A stretch of DNA of 64,000 nt from Istiophorus platypterus (lineage: Eukaryota > Chordata > Actinopteri > Istiophoriformes > Istiophoridae), in contig CM029118.1 in NCBI GenBank assembly GCA_016859345.1, positions 30,977,501 through 31,041,500 of the forward strand, in the 5' to 3' direction. Below are positions 1 to 12,919 of the stretch, one piece after another. A program made the position numbers and the translations under genes. The notes under the pieces are model-generated. The model saw only the letters and a list, made by a program, of their open reading frames with translations, had not been told where the DNA came from and made no database searches. Each line of letters starts with the position of its first letter. The first letter of the stretch is position 1.

Positions 1-260
1 GCTTCACCGTTGGGATGGTATTGGGCAGGTGAGGAGCAGCCTGGTTTCCTCCAGACATGATGCTTAGAATTGAGGCCAAACAGTTCAAACTTGGCTTTAT
101 CAGACCAGAGGATCTTGTTTCTCACAGTCTGAATATACTTTACATACTTTTCACTTTAGTATTGAGTGTAGATTGTTGAGGGAAAAATGATTTTAGGACA
201 AGGCTGTAACATTACAACATGTGAAAAAAATTGGGGTTTGAATACTTTCTGAATGTACTG
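1..260 (-). mobile_element. Tc1-type DNA transposon, internally deleted right end
   Basis: The left part reads as the minus-strand coding region of a fish Tc1 transposase (the stretch containing ctttatcagaccagaggatc, typical of this family). After about position 150 it jumps to the terminal region with ttacaacatgtgaaaaaa and ends in the inverted-repeat sequence gaatgtactg at 251-260. A TA target duplication follows at 261-262. The rest of the element lies beyond the window edge. The jump from mid-transposase to terminus shows an internal deletion, so this copy cannot encode an active enzyme. It is the same family as the copies at 15.5, 28.2 and 51.3 kb. Confidence 0.8.
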
Positions 261-301
261 TAATGGAAGAAGTGTTTATATCTTTTCCAACTGTCCACAC
301 T

Positions 302-1242
302 TAAAGGTGGGGTGAAAAGCATGCTGTCTGTCTTTTGCATGACTCTCTACTCTTCACCTGACAAATCACGTTAATTTGAACTTAAGATCTTAAGACTTTA
401 TACCCTGCATGTTTTTACACCTTCACACACCTAGTCAATCACTGCATAAGGTAAGCATGCTTATCAGATTGCCTGTTTTGAAAAATTAGAAAAATGGCTG
501 ACTGCACCACCCCAGTTCCACTGTTGAAAGGGGGACTTTAGGCATTGTTGGATGATCCAACAAACAGTCCATTTGATTACTGAGGCCCTAACTGGCACTC
601 AGAATAAAATCATTACAATTCAGTGCCTAAAATATTGGCCGGTGTTAGATGGCAGAGTACATACATTTTATCAGAAAGTAAACAACAAGAGATTGCAAAA
701 TGGAAATTCTGAATGTTTTAGGTGATTTCGAGTTTTATAGTTTCATCATTTTTATAGGCCAAATTTCCTATATATCTGAGCCTAGTTTTCTTGTCTCAGT
801 TTCTGCATATCTTTGCTGTATTTGTATTGTTGTTTACAGTTACTGATACTGATTTCATTTCCATGAGGTTTGCTAGGTAGAATGTACTCTCATATGGTAT
901 TGCCTTTAGTTTTGAGTTTCTGAAAATGTATATGTTCCAAATTTAAAATGTCCTTTTCAGTATATACATGCTAAATAACCATAATTAAAGGTAACCTGTT
1001 GAGTTTATGACCTCTAGTAGCACCATTCTCACTATTTACTAGCATTTTTATGTGTGGGGCCCCTAGTTTTTTGTTTTGTTTGCTTACATGAAAATATTCA
1101 CAATGCCCATTTAGGATCCTCATCAGAAGTGTTATTTTATATTGTTTGTATATGTTCATAAATCGTAAATGGCTGATATATTGTTATCAGTTACTGATAC
1201 AGGTATCTACCTCAAAAAACCCAATACCAGTCAAGTTGTAGA
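302..1242. repeat. Direct repeat of unknown family, copy 1
   Basis: This ~940 bp stretch is nearly identical to 2505-3393. Both copies begin at taaaggtggggtgaaaagca and end at cagtcaagttgtaga. Copy 1 has short segments missing from copy 2, such as ~18 bp near 708 and ~16 bp near 820. Between the indels only scattered substitutions are seen; a 62-codon open stretch shared by both differs at one residue. I see no transposase, reverse transcriptase or tRNA-like head inside the unit. Confidence 0.85.
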
Positions 1243-2414
1243 TTTAATAGCTGATTGAGTGAGGGTGATGGATAACTGAGTAGATTCATTTTTGAATGCA
1301 TTGGAATCTCGTAACTCATCACTTTCTGTGAAGCTAAGGCCAAAAGCACTTCTCATTCTCAGTCTAGACCCCTTTTTGCCACTATTACCAATCCTGGAGC
1401 CATGACACAGAGTCATTAAGACAGTTGCTACAGTGTCATTTGATCTACTGGCTCACTGGTCAGACAGGTCCCCAGTGCCGAAAGAGAGCTTCCTGAAAGC
1501 CTCTGATACTCTTTGTGATAAAGGCTTCAATAGTGGTCCAAAGTGATGTTTCAGCGGGAAATGACTGCTGTTTGTCGCATTATCAACACCACTCTAGGCA
1601 GAGTCAATCAATAATGATCTTGTGAAGGTCCATCTGGAAGAGTTGCGTCCGCTGCTGTTGATGATGCAAACTAACACTGATGGGAGAGCTCTCTCATCCC
1701 ACCATCTTTTGTCAAAATGAACTCATCAAGTAACAGCTGATAAAGAACAGTCATGCCAGATTCATGGTATAATTAAACTAATGAATTTGCTCAGCAGTTT
1801 GTTTCTATTTTCAATTCCTAATATTTTATTTTCATTTTACATGTTTTTTCAGTCGAACAGCTTCAAGAGACACTGAAAGTTTTGAAACTCTTAACTTCAT
1901 GACCAAAAACTGATGTTTAACAATCATATTAATTTATGTCGCCTCCTCCTGCATGCCAGGGAGGAAGAGCAATCAGTGCTGGAGCCTGATGCTAGCTGCA
2001 TTTTATGACCTCAGGTGGATGTTATAACCTTGGAACCGTGTGCTTATAGTAAATGCTCATATTTGGTCTAACTGAATCTAGACTAAAATTTCCCAAAGTT
2101 TAAGGGATGACGGTAACTTACTATTATTAACAATCACATTAACATTTGATCTCAGGACTAACAGTGAACGTAAAAATAGCTTTTAAGGTGTGAATTTGAC
2201 GCATTATCATGTGAAGAACACATCTCAAACAATGCAGGGAAAATTCTGCAATGTCAGTGGTGCCAGAAGTATGTGAAAAGCTGCTAGCACTGACTTTACA
2301 GTAAAGCTATAAACTAAATGACAAAAGTTTTATACAGTGATAAGATATGTCGCCCTTTCTGTTTGGATGTCTCTGATGAAGTAGTGTGTCTTTTTAGAAG
2401 CCAGTTGGAAAGCA
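1243..2414. other. Spacer between the two direct copies
   Basis: About 1.2 kb with no recognisable gene. A minus-strand open segment overlaps its start (1231-1416), but it resembles no family I know and lacks supporting splice signals. I see no terminal repeats or microsatellites. Confidence 0.5.
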
Positions 2415-2504
2415 AGGGTGGTGGAAGTTGGGATAGTGGATAGATACGTAACAGGCCAAACTTTTATGCAAGAGGTTGAAGTTCATATCCAATCACAGAC
2501 CTGC
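2415..2504 (+). repeat. tRNA-like SINE head or relic
   Basis: The segment contains a pol III box A-like tagtggatag (2434-2443) and, 47 bp on, a box B-like gttcatatcc (2481-2490). The spacing and order match the 5' head of tRNA-derived SINEs. It lies directly before copy 2 of the 0.9 kb repeat. The B box deviates from consensus, so this may be a degraded head or a coincidence. Confidence 0.35.
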
Positions 2505-3393
2505 TAAAGGTGGGGTGAAAAGCACTTTGTCTTTTCCATGACTCTCTACTCTTGACCTGACAAATCATGTTAATCTGAACTTAAGATCTTAAGACTTTAA
2601 ACCCTGCATGTTTTTACACCTTCACACACCTAGTCAATCACTGCATAAGGTAAGCATGCTTATCAGATTGCCTGTTTTGAAAAATTAGAAAGGGCCCAAT
2701 ACCACTGTTGATAGGGGGGACTTTAGGCATTGTTGGATGATCCAACAAACAGTCCATTTGATTACTGAGGCCCTAACTGGCACTCAGAATAAAATCATTA
2801 CAATTCAGTGCCTAAAATATTGGCCGGTGTTAGATGGCAGAGTACATACATTTTATCAGAAAGTAAACAACAAGAGATTGCAAAATGGATGATTTCGAGT
2901 TTTATAGTTTCATCATTTTTATAGGCCAAATTTCCTATATATCTGAGCCTAGTTTTCTTGTCTCAGTTTCTGCATATCTTTGCTGTACAGTTACTGATAC
3001 TGATTTCATTTCCATGAGGTTTGCTAGGTAGAATGTACTCTCATATGGTATTGCCTTTAGTTTTGAGTTTCTGAAAATGTATATGTTCCAAATTTAAAAT
3101 GTCCTTTTCAGTATATACATGCTAAATAACCATAATTAAAGGTAACCTGTTGAGTTTATGACCTCTAGTAGCACCATTCTCACTATTTACTAGCATTTTT
3201 ATGTGTGGGGCCCCTAGTTTTTTGTTTTGTTTGCTTACATGAAAATATCCACAATGCCCATTTAGGATCCTCATCAGAAGTGTTATTTTATATTGTTTGT
3301 ATATGTTCATAAATCGTAAATGGCTGATATATTGTTATCAGTTACTGATACAGGTATCTACCTCAAAAAACCCAATGCCAGTCAAGTTGTAGA
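2505..3393. repeat. Direct repeat of unknown family, copy 2
   Basis: Second copy of 302-1242, same orientation, 889 bp. It is flanked by short inverted sequences: tggaagttgggata at 2422-2435 and taccccaacttcca at 3452-3465 match in inverted orientation at 13 of 14 positions. This suggests a bounded mobile unit of about 1.04 kb, though no clear target duplication is visible. Copy 1 lacks those flanks. Confidence 0.85.
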
Positions 3394-3465
3394 ATAACTT
3401 GGCAACTTGAACTGGGCGATAGCAGCACCGCTCCACCACCTCAACCTTCCATACCCCAACTTCCA

Positions 3466-4448
3466 TACATGACAGTCTCATTACTTCGGGCAATTGCACT
3501 GAAAACTGCCATTAGGCATAAACAGTGCACTGAAAATTCATTCAATATGAACAAGATTCCTATTGATACTGGGCTGCCCAATATGCATGCATACAGTTCT
3601 CCAGTGTTTCTCTGTGGTTGTAACCAAGTGATTGAGATTTCTACACAAAAGTTCAGTATTGAATAATATTCTTTATTTTGGAACTGATTAACAATGATAT
3701 TTGTGGCTGTTGTTCTTTTAAAATGGTAATGCTGATTGGTTGGTCTGTCAGTCCATTCATCATTACATTTCCTCAGTACTATTTACCAGAACCTCACTTA
3801 TAAGGTAGTTTTGATTAACTGTTTAGAGTCAGATTTGTAAACTATCCAAAGGATCCAAAGGACCAATTTGCTTCTTGAAGGATACATTGTCATTGTCAAT
3901 GTCATTTGTCAGGGCTTCAGGCACCACAAGTTAAGTACTCCATTCAGCCCTCAAGGTACTGGGAAGGAGGCAGAGAGTTTAAACCTAAAAAAAACAAAAA
4001 CTATATGCATAGCTAGATACCATTATGGGGAAAGGAAAAAATATGAACCAACCCTTTTATTACATTAGTAGGTCATTGTGGACAGGGAAATTGTCACTCA
4101 ATCACAAGGACTTGCAACCAGGATATTTCAAAATGGTGTTGTGGCTAAAAAAAGAGGCATATCTAGGCTCCCTTCCACATGAGTACAGTACAGTTGAGTG
4201 TTGAAGCATCACTGCAGACGTTAACAGTGGCCAAATCCTAGTGTGCTGAAACAGTGATCTGGGTGGGTATGAGAGCACAGTGGGTTAGCACTGGTTCTGT
4301 GGAGGCTGCAACTGAGAGCTCAGAGCGGTGGGATTGTGGGATTGTGTTAGGCTGAAAGGGGATCCAGCACAGGGCAGAGAAACATAGCAGCTCCCCCTCA
4401 CTGCTGGAGCACTCCGCTGACATGCTGCCAAGTTCTCAGGGCTCCGCA

Positions 4449-4450
<2 letters not shown>
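3466..4450. other. No gene seen
   Basis: AT-rich unique-looking DNA. Short open stretches here have no family resemblance and no splice support. A GC-richer patch at 4260-4450 leads into the CA microsatellite. Confidence 0.5.

Positions 4451-4501
<51 letters not shown>
4451..4501. repeat. (CA)n microsatellite
   Basis: About 25 uninterrupted CA units. A degenerate CA-rich tail continues to about 4690 with scattered cacaca and cacata motifs. Confidence 0.95.
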
Positions 4502-4503
<2 letters not shown>

Positions 4504-7500
4504 GCGAAAGTGCACTCACAAGAGCAAAAAGTACATATTCTTACAACCGTGCACACACAATCACGTGGCAGTCATAGATACACAATATTACACACAGATC
4601 CATACACGTATAGAATCCACAAATACACACAGAGACATAGATGGAACCTCAAGCACAAACATGCACACAAGATAATATGCACGCTTATCCAAAACAGGCT
4701 CACACTTCAAACTAAAGCTTTGCTTAAAAAAGTACACATAATATCTTATAACCTGTTCCTCTGTGACATATCCTTCTTTGTCCCCGAGAGGGGGGAAAGC
4801 ATGCATGTATATTTTACCAACAAAATTGACTTATTTGGTTGCTGATTAATTTTTATACTAAATTCAAGCATTATCCTAATCCAATACACAAACACCCTCT
4901 GATTTTAAACCCTAATAGCAGAAATTAAAAAGTTAATCTTTTAACCAGTTTGCCATAGAAACATGATAAATCAATAGTTTCACATTTAAGGAAGTACACT
5001 TACTTGTTTTCATGTTTATAATTAGATGAGAAGACTCTTTACTAAAGTGAATCTACTAATACTACAGTATTCCCAACGTAGGGAGTTAGGCCCCTCCAAA
5101 AGGTTCACTGTTAATCTTAGGAGTCATGAGATGATTAATTGGGAAGAAAAAAGAAAGTTCTACTACACAAATTTATGTATTTATTGTGAGGGGAAGTCAC
5201 TTTTTTGTGGAACTCCTAACAATGTAGACACGTGTGACAATGGGCCCCAACTAGACTGGGTTTTGTTTCACAACTTGTCACAAAATTTTTGGAAACCACT
5301 TGTTTAATATTTAACAATGTGCTGTTTTTTATGTTCTCATCATATGTTGAAAAAAACACAGCATCAGTTATTTCAGCAAGTGCACCAAAATGACATTTGT
5401 TTACATACAAGTGACAAAGCCCCCTGGCAGACATAATAATTATGATACTTGTTGGAGCTGGAAGAAGATATCATGACGTTATTGTAGAGCGACAAATTCC
5501 ACAGAGGGAGAAGATTGGGTGGATGGATGGTCAACAAAACATCAGACTTAACACAGAAGATTGCTGATCATTTTCCATTGCTAACAAACAGTCGAACACT
5601 GGCTTGTTTCAACAATGACCACAATTATTTCTCAACCCTAACCACATGTATATTACTATAACCATGATGACAGAGGTCTCGTAACTTTAACTAAGTAGTC
5701 ATTTTAATCCAAACCATGGCCTTTCCTTGTCTGAAGCAAGCTGGTTTTTGTGCCCTAACAACGGCGTTATCAGATCATAGAAAGGACTTATTTTTCCAAA
5801 AGCATTTTGTACTAGTTTTGAGGGGTACTCAAAAACAATGTCTCGTCTGTAAATGTGTCTGTTTGGTGGAGAAAAGAACTGTTACTTTTTAAGTATTTAA
5901 CATAAACCGGAGTCTTTTTTCACATTTCCATAGCTCTCAATCATACTACACACCATACTCCTAATGTGAAGCTGTCCTTGTTGTCAAGGTCCCATGTTTT
6001 GTACAGCTACTATCCGGCCTGACCTCCTGTTTTTTGTGGAATAAAAGAATATAACATTTCACGCACTGGAAAAAAAGTTGCCAATTACATTGACTCCAAC
6101 ACTTATTTGGCAAAACCATTTAGAAGTATATACAGTAAACATCATTTTAAGGACACACTTAGACTCTTGGATGTAGATTCTAGATAGAAAGAAAAAATAG
6201 AAAAAAACCAGTGGGAAGTCTGTTTGGGGATGAGTATGAGCATGACCTGTTGGGAGCCATTTGTGTGAACCATCACCCAGCAGTCAGTTGCTCCAGTTCA
6301 TGTGATGAGTTCCAGACTGCCCCCCCCAACACACACCCACATACACACACACCTAAAGCCTACTTCTGGACTCCCCTCATCCCTCTCTCCCCTGCTTCTC
6401 TCCCCTGTGTCCCATCGCCGCACATCATCAATACCCCTCAACTTCGCTGTCTCTCTCACACACACACACCCTCTGGAACCACTCGCTTCAAAAGCCTGCC
6501 AGCTTAACATGCCATTGATTAGAACAGGAGGGACCTGTAGCCTAGGGGTGAGGGGTGGCAGGGCTTTGTCCAGCTATCTATCACTACTAGTTTATCATAC
6601 ACACTATCAGACCAAAAAACACCACTCTGGTTACAAAAACCTATCTATTATGTCCTGCTATGGACTGTCTTCTCCAGTGTACAACACCAAAAATATCCCA
6701 CTTTTTTCAATTATCAGTCCTAGAAACAGATGGAATGCAAACACTGATAAAAGCTAAATTTTGCAGTCTTGTTCTTCATCAACATTCATTGGAACTTTTT
6801 TTCTAGAGCAATGGAAGCTGTTGCTCCTCTCTTCCAGTGTGTGTAGGTATTAGCAGTGGACTGGTTAAAGGGGTATAAAGGGAGGAGGTAGTCATGGTAA
6901 GGAACACACTTGGGGTGGTCTGCTAAACATTAGAGCCTCCCTATACACCTGCACACACATAGACTCGGTCACGAACAAAGGTATGTTCACACACTCATAC
7001 ACAACCACCAGGATACACACACATACATACACATTCCCATGTTGGACATGTGGCAGGCCACCCAGTGTTTCCGCTCCTCTTCCTTTAAAACACATCTGGT
7101 AGCTCCATTAACACAGCATAGAGAGTTACTTCCTCGATCGCTGCCAAATCTTTGCTTACCCTCCTCATCTAGACCATGCCACCTCAACGAAGGGGATAAT
7201 TGGTCAAATGAGATGTTTGCACACAGCCGACTATGTATGTTAACCTATTTAACAGCGATTATGCCTTGAGCAATGATGTTTTAGTGCAGGTTTTCCCTGG
7301 CTGCCCTCCTTCCTACCCTACTCTCTGTCTCTCACACGACAAGAAACATCTACTAAACACTCTCATTTCGTATCAGGCTCTGGATCAGTTTTGTTGTTTT
7401 CTAAAGCAGATAGAAAGAAAACGGACATTGTTCCAACCATGCAGTGTTGTTAAGTTTTGTAGAGCTAACTGCAGAGTGTGTATCTTGTGTGTATCATGTT

Positions 7501-8359
7501 CATGAGGCAAGAACAGTTTCTTTACCACACCTACACACAGTCTGTTTATGCATGAGACACAAGCAACCAGACTTTCTTCCACTTATCTGAGCTAGTCATT
7601 GTCACGTTTCAATCTATGGAGCACAAACTGTATTCAAAATGAGATGGATTATCTTGTGATAGCTCAAGTCTCTTCTATCTGAAAAGAAATTCTTGAAATT
7701 AGTCAGAATACTCTTACAAAGTCTTTGATCCTAATGACATTAAAATACCCTGGAACCATCCATTTGGGTCATCTTTTTTTTTTCTTCTTATAAAGATGTA
7801 GCAGTGCAGTTTGGAAGAACAAAGGGAAGTAAGGACAAGTATCCGGCTGGTTAAGAGAACCTAAAGCAGAGGCGGTAACTCCTACATGATTTTATCTAGG
7901 CAAGTACAAAACAAAATATCAAGAGGGTATTTTGCACTGCAGGATATGATTATTTTCCAAAACACCAAATTATGCTGTACACAGAGTGATTTCAATATTT
8001 CCAAAGGCACTGTTATTCCTTGCCACAGTATTGACAAATACTGATTTTGAGTTCAAGAAAAGTTAGGTTTCAATGAGTAGTTTTTAGCAAATCTGCTTAC
8101 AGCCATGATATCATCTGTAAAGGCAGAATAAATATTTATCAAATCATGGTGAACCCCATAGAGAAGGAAATCAGAACTTCCAGGCTCTGTTCCTTAATAA
8201 GAAGGACTCACTCCACATCACATTGACATTTGTATATCCAAAATTGCTGAAACTCAAGCCAAACAACATAACTTTCTAACAGTATTTCAAGCAGAATTTA
8301 TCAGTTGTTTTGTCTTTTTCTGTGTATGTTGTGATGTGACCGCAAAAGCTTGGCCAGCC
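4502..8359. other. Long stretch without a recognisable gene
   Basis: Mostly unique AT-rich sequence. Short CA/CT-rich clusters occur at 6328-6352, 6454-6472 and 6950-7035. The open frames across them are low-complexity His/Thr/Pro or Cys/Val reads and are not credible proteins. A dispersed repeat at 5640-5770 is listed separately. Confidence 0.5.
5640..5770 (+). repeat. Dispersed teleost CCTAACC-type repeat
   Basis: Contains a decayed version of a sequence recurring in this window (10735-10830, and inverted at 14640-14815). Recognisable parts are taatccaaaccatggccttt and ggtttttgtgccctaac. The unit is short and resembles a common unclassified teleost repeat rich in 'cctaacc' and 'gtgcctaaacc'. 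It has no coding capacity. Confidence 0.4.
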
Positions 8360-8760
8360 CTAAAATGTCTGTTGCTGTCTGACTGACTGAGTGATGAATT
8401 TTCACCACTAGTCCACTGACCAAGTTTTGGAGTTTGGCCATTGCCCTTTCATAATGAATTGTCATGGCAGTTTTGTCATCAGGGGAGCATTTACAGGCAG
8501 TGTTGCCAACTTAGTGTCTTTGTCACTAGATTTACCCACCTTCCAGACCCCTTCAGTGACTTTAAAAAAAAAAAAAAAAGTACCTAGTGACAGGTCTAGC
8601 AACGATTTGGACAAACCATAGCTATTTTTCACAGAAGAGAGTCACCAGTATTACTCTGCGATTGCAAGGTCAGGCTTTCCCTCTGCAGGCACACCTTTCT
8701 ATGCATCTCATTCAACTGACCACATGGGAGCTTTCACAGATGCAAATGTGCTTCTGACTT
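8360..8760 (+). repeat. Dispersed repeat, 'gtgttgccaactta' family, sense copy
   Basis: The core reads cagtgttgccaacttagtgt, then an A16 tract (8561-8579) and ggacaaaccatagct with gaagagagtcaccagtatta. An inverted, diverged copy lies at 13913-14312 and a fragment at 25555-25623. I know the core as a common interspersed repeat of teleosts but cannot assign it to a transposon class. There is no open frame of note. Confidence 0.7.
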
Positions 8761-9871
8761 TCTCCCTAAGTGATCATTTTACAACTAAATATAGCTATAA
8801 TCACAGCATAGCTGTCTCTAGATTGTGTGCATGGTGATTTTGTCAGACAATTTTTCAGTTATAAAATCAAGGTTTTAGCAGTGCAGGGTGACAGCTTGGA
8901 AATGGCTTGGCATCGAATGCTAGTTAACAATGTTGTCTTAATAGGCCATATTTCAGTCACTATTTTGTACATGTCACATTGACTTACAACAGAAACAGAA
9001 AAATGTAGATTAATTCATTACGTAGCTCACATACAGAGGACTTACAGAGGATATATAACTGTTTTCATGGGCTGAGTATTACTTGACCTAATATGACGAG
9101 TAAACTGATTGGTGGAATGCAACCTTACTATAAACTGAAATATTGAAGTATTAATTCAGGGCTCCTCTGAAAGACAAGGTCATCAAGAATGGGTAAAATG
9201 CAAATGAAATTAGAAGTTTTCACTGGTCCAAAAATTGATTCCCAAAACCAAAAAGCCTGAACCTGAACCCAGCTGGGAGACACAGACTACATTGGCACCT
9301 ATTTCACAGCTGATTGCTATTTACAAGTGAACATTAATTTGTAAGATGTCAAAATAAAAATTTGTGTCTTACCTAATAAAGTGAGTAGCCTTCTCTCCTG
9401 TGCCTGTCCATTATGCAGATAATCCATCCCACTTACCCAGAAAGTTGAGATGTAAAATACATCCCGGTTTTCTGTTATTCCTTCCTACTGAAACAGTGTG
9501 GCTAAACCACTTGTTATTTCAGCTTGGAACCTTGAAGACTTCTAGCTGAAACCAGCTTACACTGGGCAGAATGCAAATGCAATGTAAAAAATGGTATGAG
9601 TGTATCAGAGTTATCAGTGTATAATGTCCTCTATTTACATTTAATGGATTTTGATACGATCCATTTGAAGCAGTTGTTTACAGCAGTTCCAAAATATTGT
9701 TCACTTCTCAAATTAACCATACACAATCCAGCTTTATACTTGGTTTTAGCCTAGTCTTGTTTATCTTTGGCTCTTTTGGCCCAGAGATCCAATACACAAA
9801 GTTAAACATGCATACATGTGCGTAGCAAACAGTTACACATAATATACATCCATATATAATATACAAATGTC

Positions 9872-9873
<2 letters not shown>
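8761..9873. other. No gene seen
   Basis: AT-rich sequence with no microsatellite, terminal repeats or credible open frame. Confidence 0.5.

Positions 9874-9946
<73 letters not shown>
9874..9946. repeat. (TA)n microsatellite
   Basis: More than 30 TA units with one interruption (tatgta near 9915). Confidence 0.95.
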
Positions 9947-9950
<4 letters not shown>

Positions 9951-11280
9951 TATCCCATATTCACCATCCCAATAGCTCTGTTTTGGTCTCCACCAACTCC
10001 TGAGAAAAATATCTGGCCAATATGTTCATCAGCTGTACACTGTGTCTGTCTGCTTTTTATATGGTTGATGCAAGGTAAGAGCTGTACTCTAGGTTTATCA
10101 GAGAATCAGAGATTTTCATCGCTACCTGGTGCTGGGTCCTACACTGATTAGAGCTCTAAGAGGGAACCACCTCATTAAAGCTGTGTGCTGTAAAACCAAA
10201 ACGATGACTTAGTCATTAGAGCCACTGTTATAATATTTCAGTTATTATTGGTTTTTATTGAATGCCATTTGCCACAAGCCCAAGATTATTACATTCAAGT
10301 AAAGAACTATGAGAATGTATTCTCAATATTATATCAGAAAATAATGTGAGCGAGGGCAAAACTTTATGGTCTATGGTGCATGTGCTGATATGCATGTTGT
10401 GTGAGTTGTAGTTTTTTAAAATGCTAATATTAATATTGCAAAAAGAGCTAGATTCTGATAGCAAGTGCCATAATAGGTCATCAAGTACATGCTCCACTTT
10501 TTCAGGAAGGCAGATCAAAGAAAACACAAATGAGAGATTGAACTGAGTCACAAAAGCTATTGGAAGAGCTGCTAGCCCAGATGTGAATAGTTGTTAATTT
10601 CCCTGAGAAATGTAATGATCTTCCCCTAAAAATGAATGAAAAATTTTAATATTTTAATCATGATTAAGAAAGTCCTCAAACCTTAACAAAGTACTTATTG
10701 TAAAGCCAGACCATGATATTTTCTTCAATATTAGCAGATTTTGTGCCTAAACCCAACCAAACTGTTACTGCTCCATACTCTTAACCTTGTCTTTATTACT
10801 GTAACTATGATGACAGAGGTCCACTATGCCTGCCCCTGTTGGGGCGTTATTTCAGGAGACTCCTATGGGTTGAATCAGAGGGAACGGACATATGACATAT
10901 ACAATTGTTAAGGTTGGACGCTACAAATTTCTTAAAATCGATAGATTCTAAATTTCAAAAAGTCCTGACGTCTTTTATAATAGCCTGGCCAAAGCAATGT
11001 ATATTCAGCTGTAAAAACTTTCACCCAGTGGTTACTTTTCTAAAAAAAGTACCACAGGGTTCTAGTTTACATTCACAATGCACCTTATTTGGCATGGAAC
11101 TCCAGCCAAGTTCCCTGATCAACACTGTGGAGCTAGACATCCGTATGGAAAGACCATGTCTCTGGGCTAAGCCATCAGAGATGTTCATCTCTCCCTTCAG
11201 AAAAAGTGCTCCAGGTCAGTAAAACCAGAGGGGAGAGGGAGAGTTAAGCTGACCAGACCCTGAACAACTTTCATCTCTGA
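9947..11280. other. No gene seen
   Basis: Unique-looking DNA. A 98-codon minus-strand open stretch (10255-10551) is AT-rich and low in complexity and shows no motif. The repeat at 10735-10830 is listed separately. Confidence 0.5.
10735..10830 (+). repeat. Dispersed teleost CCTAACC-type repeat, second copy
   Basis: Contains ttttgtgcctaaacccaacc and aactatgatgacagaggtcc. The second motif also occurs at 5660-5679 as accatgatgacagaggtc. This marks it as the same diverged family as 5640-5770. Confidence 0.4.
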
Positions 11281-11770
11281 TTACACATCTTCTCTCCAGA
11301 GTGTACACTTCTCCAGCCTGGCATACTGATCAGGCCGATTCAGCCCTCCATGATCACTACAGCTCACATACTGACTGACATGAGGCCCCCACCACCCCAC
11401 CCCTCCTCCATCTACCATCCCCCATCCCCCATCCCCCATCCCCCAACCCTCTCCTTCAGCACCTAGGGTTATCTTCAGAAGTCTATAGCCCCTCCGAAGT
11501 CTCAGTAGAAATCAGCAAGGCTGGATCAGTGAGAAGGCCCAGACCAGAGGAGGCCTAGGAGAGGAGAAGAGGTGCTCTGGCTCTTAAGAGACTCCCCTCC
11601 CGGCTTTTTCAAGGGGGAAGGGGAACGGAAGGAAAATCAATAGGAAAGGATCAGGAGGCCTGTGATGGCATGGCTAATCGGGTTTCTCCATTAATGTTTC
11701 AGATGCTGGGAGAACTCATTGCATGGCTTGCTCTACTCAGGGCCTCAGCAAAGCCTTGCACAATAAGTAG
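11281..11770. other. GC-richer unique patch, possible regulatory element
   Basis: GC content rises and CpGs are retained around 11580-11640. Around 11665-11700 the sequence has homeodomain-type ATTA/TAAT cores (ggctaatcgg, ccattaatgt). No frame is convincingly coding. A conserved noncoding element is a guess from composition alone. Confidence 0.2.
11416..11446. repeat. (CCATCCC)n minisatellite
   Basis: Four head-to-tail copies of a 7-base unit, within a C-rich tract. Confidence 0.85.
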
Positions 11771-12805
11771 CAAATGCAAACACACAAAAGGCAGCTGTGT
11801 GGTTTCACACACATTCACTCACTCAAGAATAAAAAAGAAAAAGGACATATCGATAAGAAGCTCCACTATGTGTTTCCTCACATATATTTGATATACTGGT
11901 CAATCAAATGTGCTCCAGAACCTTCAGCAAGAACCTAAAACTTTTTGCAGAGCACTGATGTTGAGCCATTGCCAAAACAATCACAAAACACTTTTTTTTT
12001 ATTTAGGGTAGTGACAACAGTCTGGTTTTGCATGATAAATGAAACATTTACTTCAAAGTGCAGAACAAAAAGCTAATAGCAAAAGAGGTCTGGAACAGTT
12101 ACTTGTACCAGGCAGAAAGAGGGAAGGGAAGAGTACAAAAAATAGCCCTTAAAATTACAAGCCGTAGGTCACTGTTGAGATAAGCCCCAAGAACTGGAGA
12201 TTGCTAGTGTGTATCAGCATGTGTATGTGCATCTCCATGTGTGTACGAGGAAGAAAGAGGCAGGAGGCATAGCTAGGTTGGAAGAGCAGTCCTCCCAGAC
12301 ACTGAATCATAATCTCTAAACTCTGCCAGTATTTGGTGTTTATGCCACGGTTTCCACATTGCTTTCCTCTGACATTAGTAGTGTGTAAATCAGGCTGCGA
12401 CAGACAGGCAGCTCCCTTCCAGAGGCTGGTACGGGAAGGGGAGTTGCCACAGGCAGCACCCCTCCGCAACCCCAACACGCCCCCACCCCCATCCCATCCA
12501 AAAATGCACACACACACCCACACACACACACACGCCTTCATCCCAGCAGTTATAATGACACCCTTAATGCCTCCAACTATGCTGAAATATTCACTTTCTG
12601 CCTCTATCGGTAGAAGTGATGGGAGAGAAAGGAGAAAGAGAAGGGAGAGGGGGAGAGAGACCAGGAACAGCTTCATATACAGTTTTATTTAAGTGCTATA
12701 AGACTGGTTATTAAAAAGATAATAATAAGTGTTATACCTATAGGTGTAATAGTGTTTAATAATAAAAGCGATAGCAAAAGCATAATAATGATAATAATGA
12801 AAAAA
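11771..12805. other. No gene seen
   Basis: Includes a CA-rich cluster (12506-12534) and purine-rich sequence at 12605-12662. Open frames on both strands over the CA tract are low-complexity artefacts. Confidence 0.5.
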
Positions 12806-12856
12806 ACAACAGCAACAACAACAACAACAATATTATTATTATTATTATTGTTATTA

Positions 12857-12917
<61 letters not shown>
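12806..12917. repeat. (AAC)n then (ATT)n microsatellite
   Basis: About eight AAC units are followed by about 28 ATT units with two TTG interruptions. It abuts the 3'-side sequence of the antisense L2 fragment that follows, so it may have grown from that element's AT-rich 3' UTR. Confidence 0.95.
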
Positions 12918-12919
12918 AT

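Noticed and set aside
971..1159. 62-codon minus-strand frame conserved in both direct copies (also 3122-3310)
   Set aside because: Conservation follows from the recent duplication of the whole block. One residue differs, and nothing indicates selection on the frame.
4285..4515. Open frame across the CA microsatellite
   Set aside because: It is a Cys/Val repeat created by the microsatellite. The same artefact occurs at 41.2, 43.1 and 50.8 kb.
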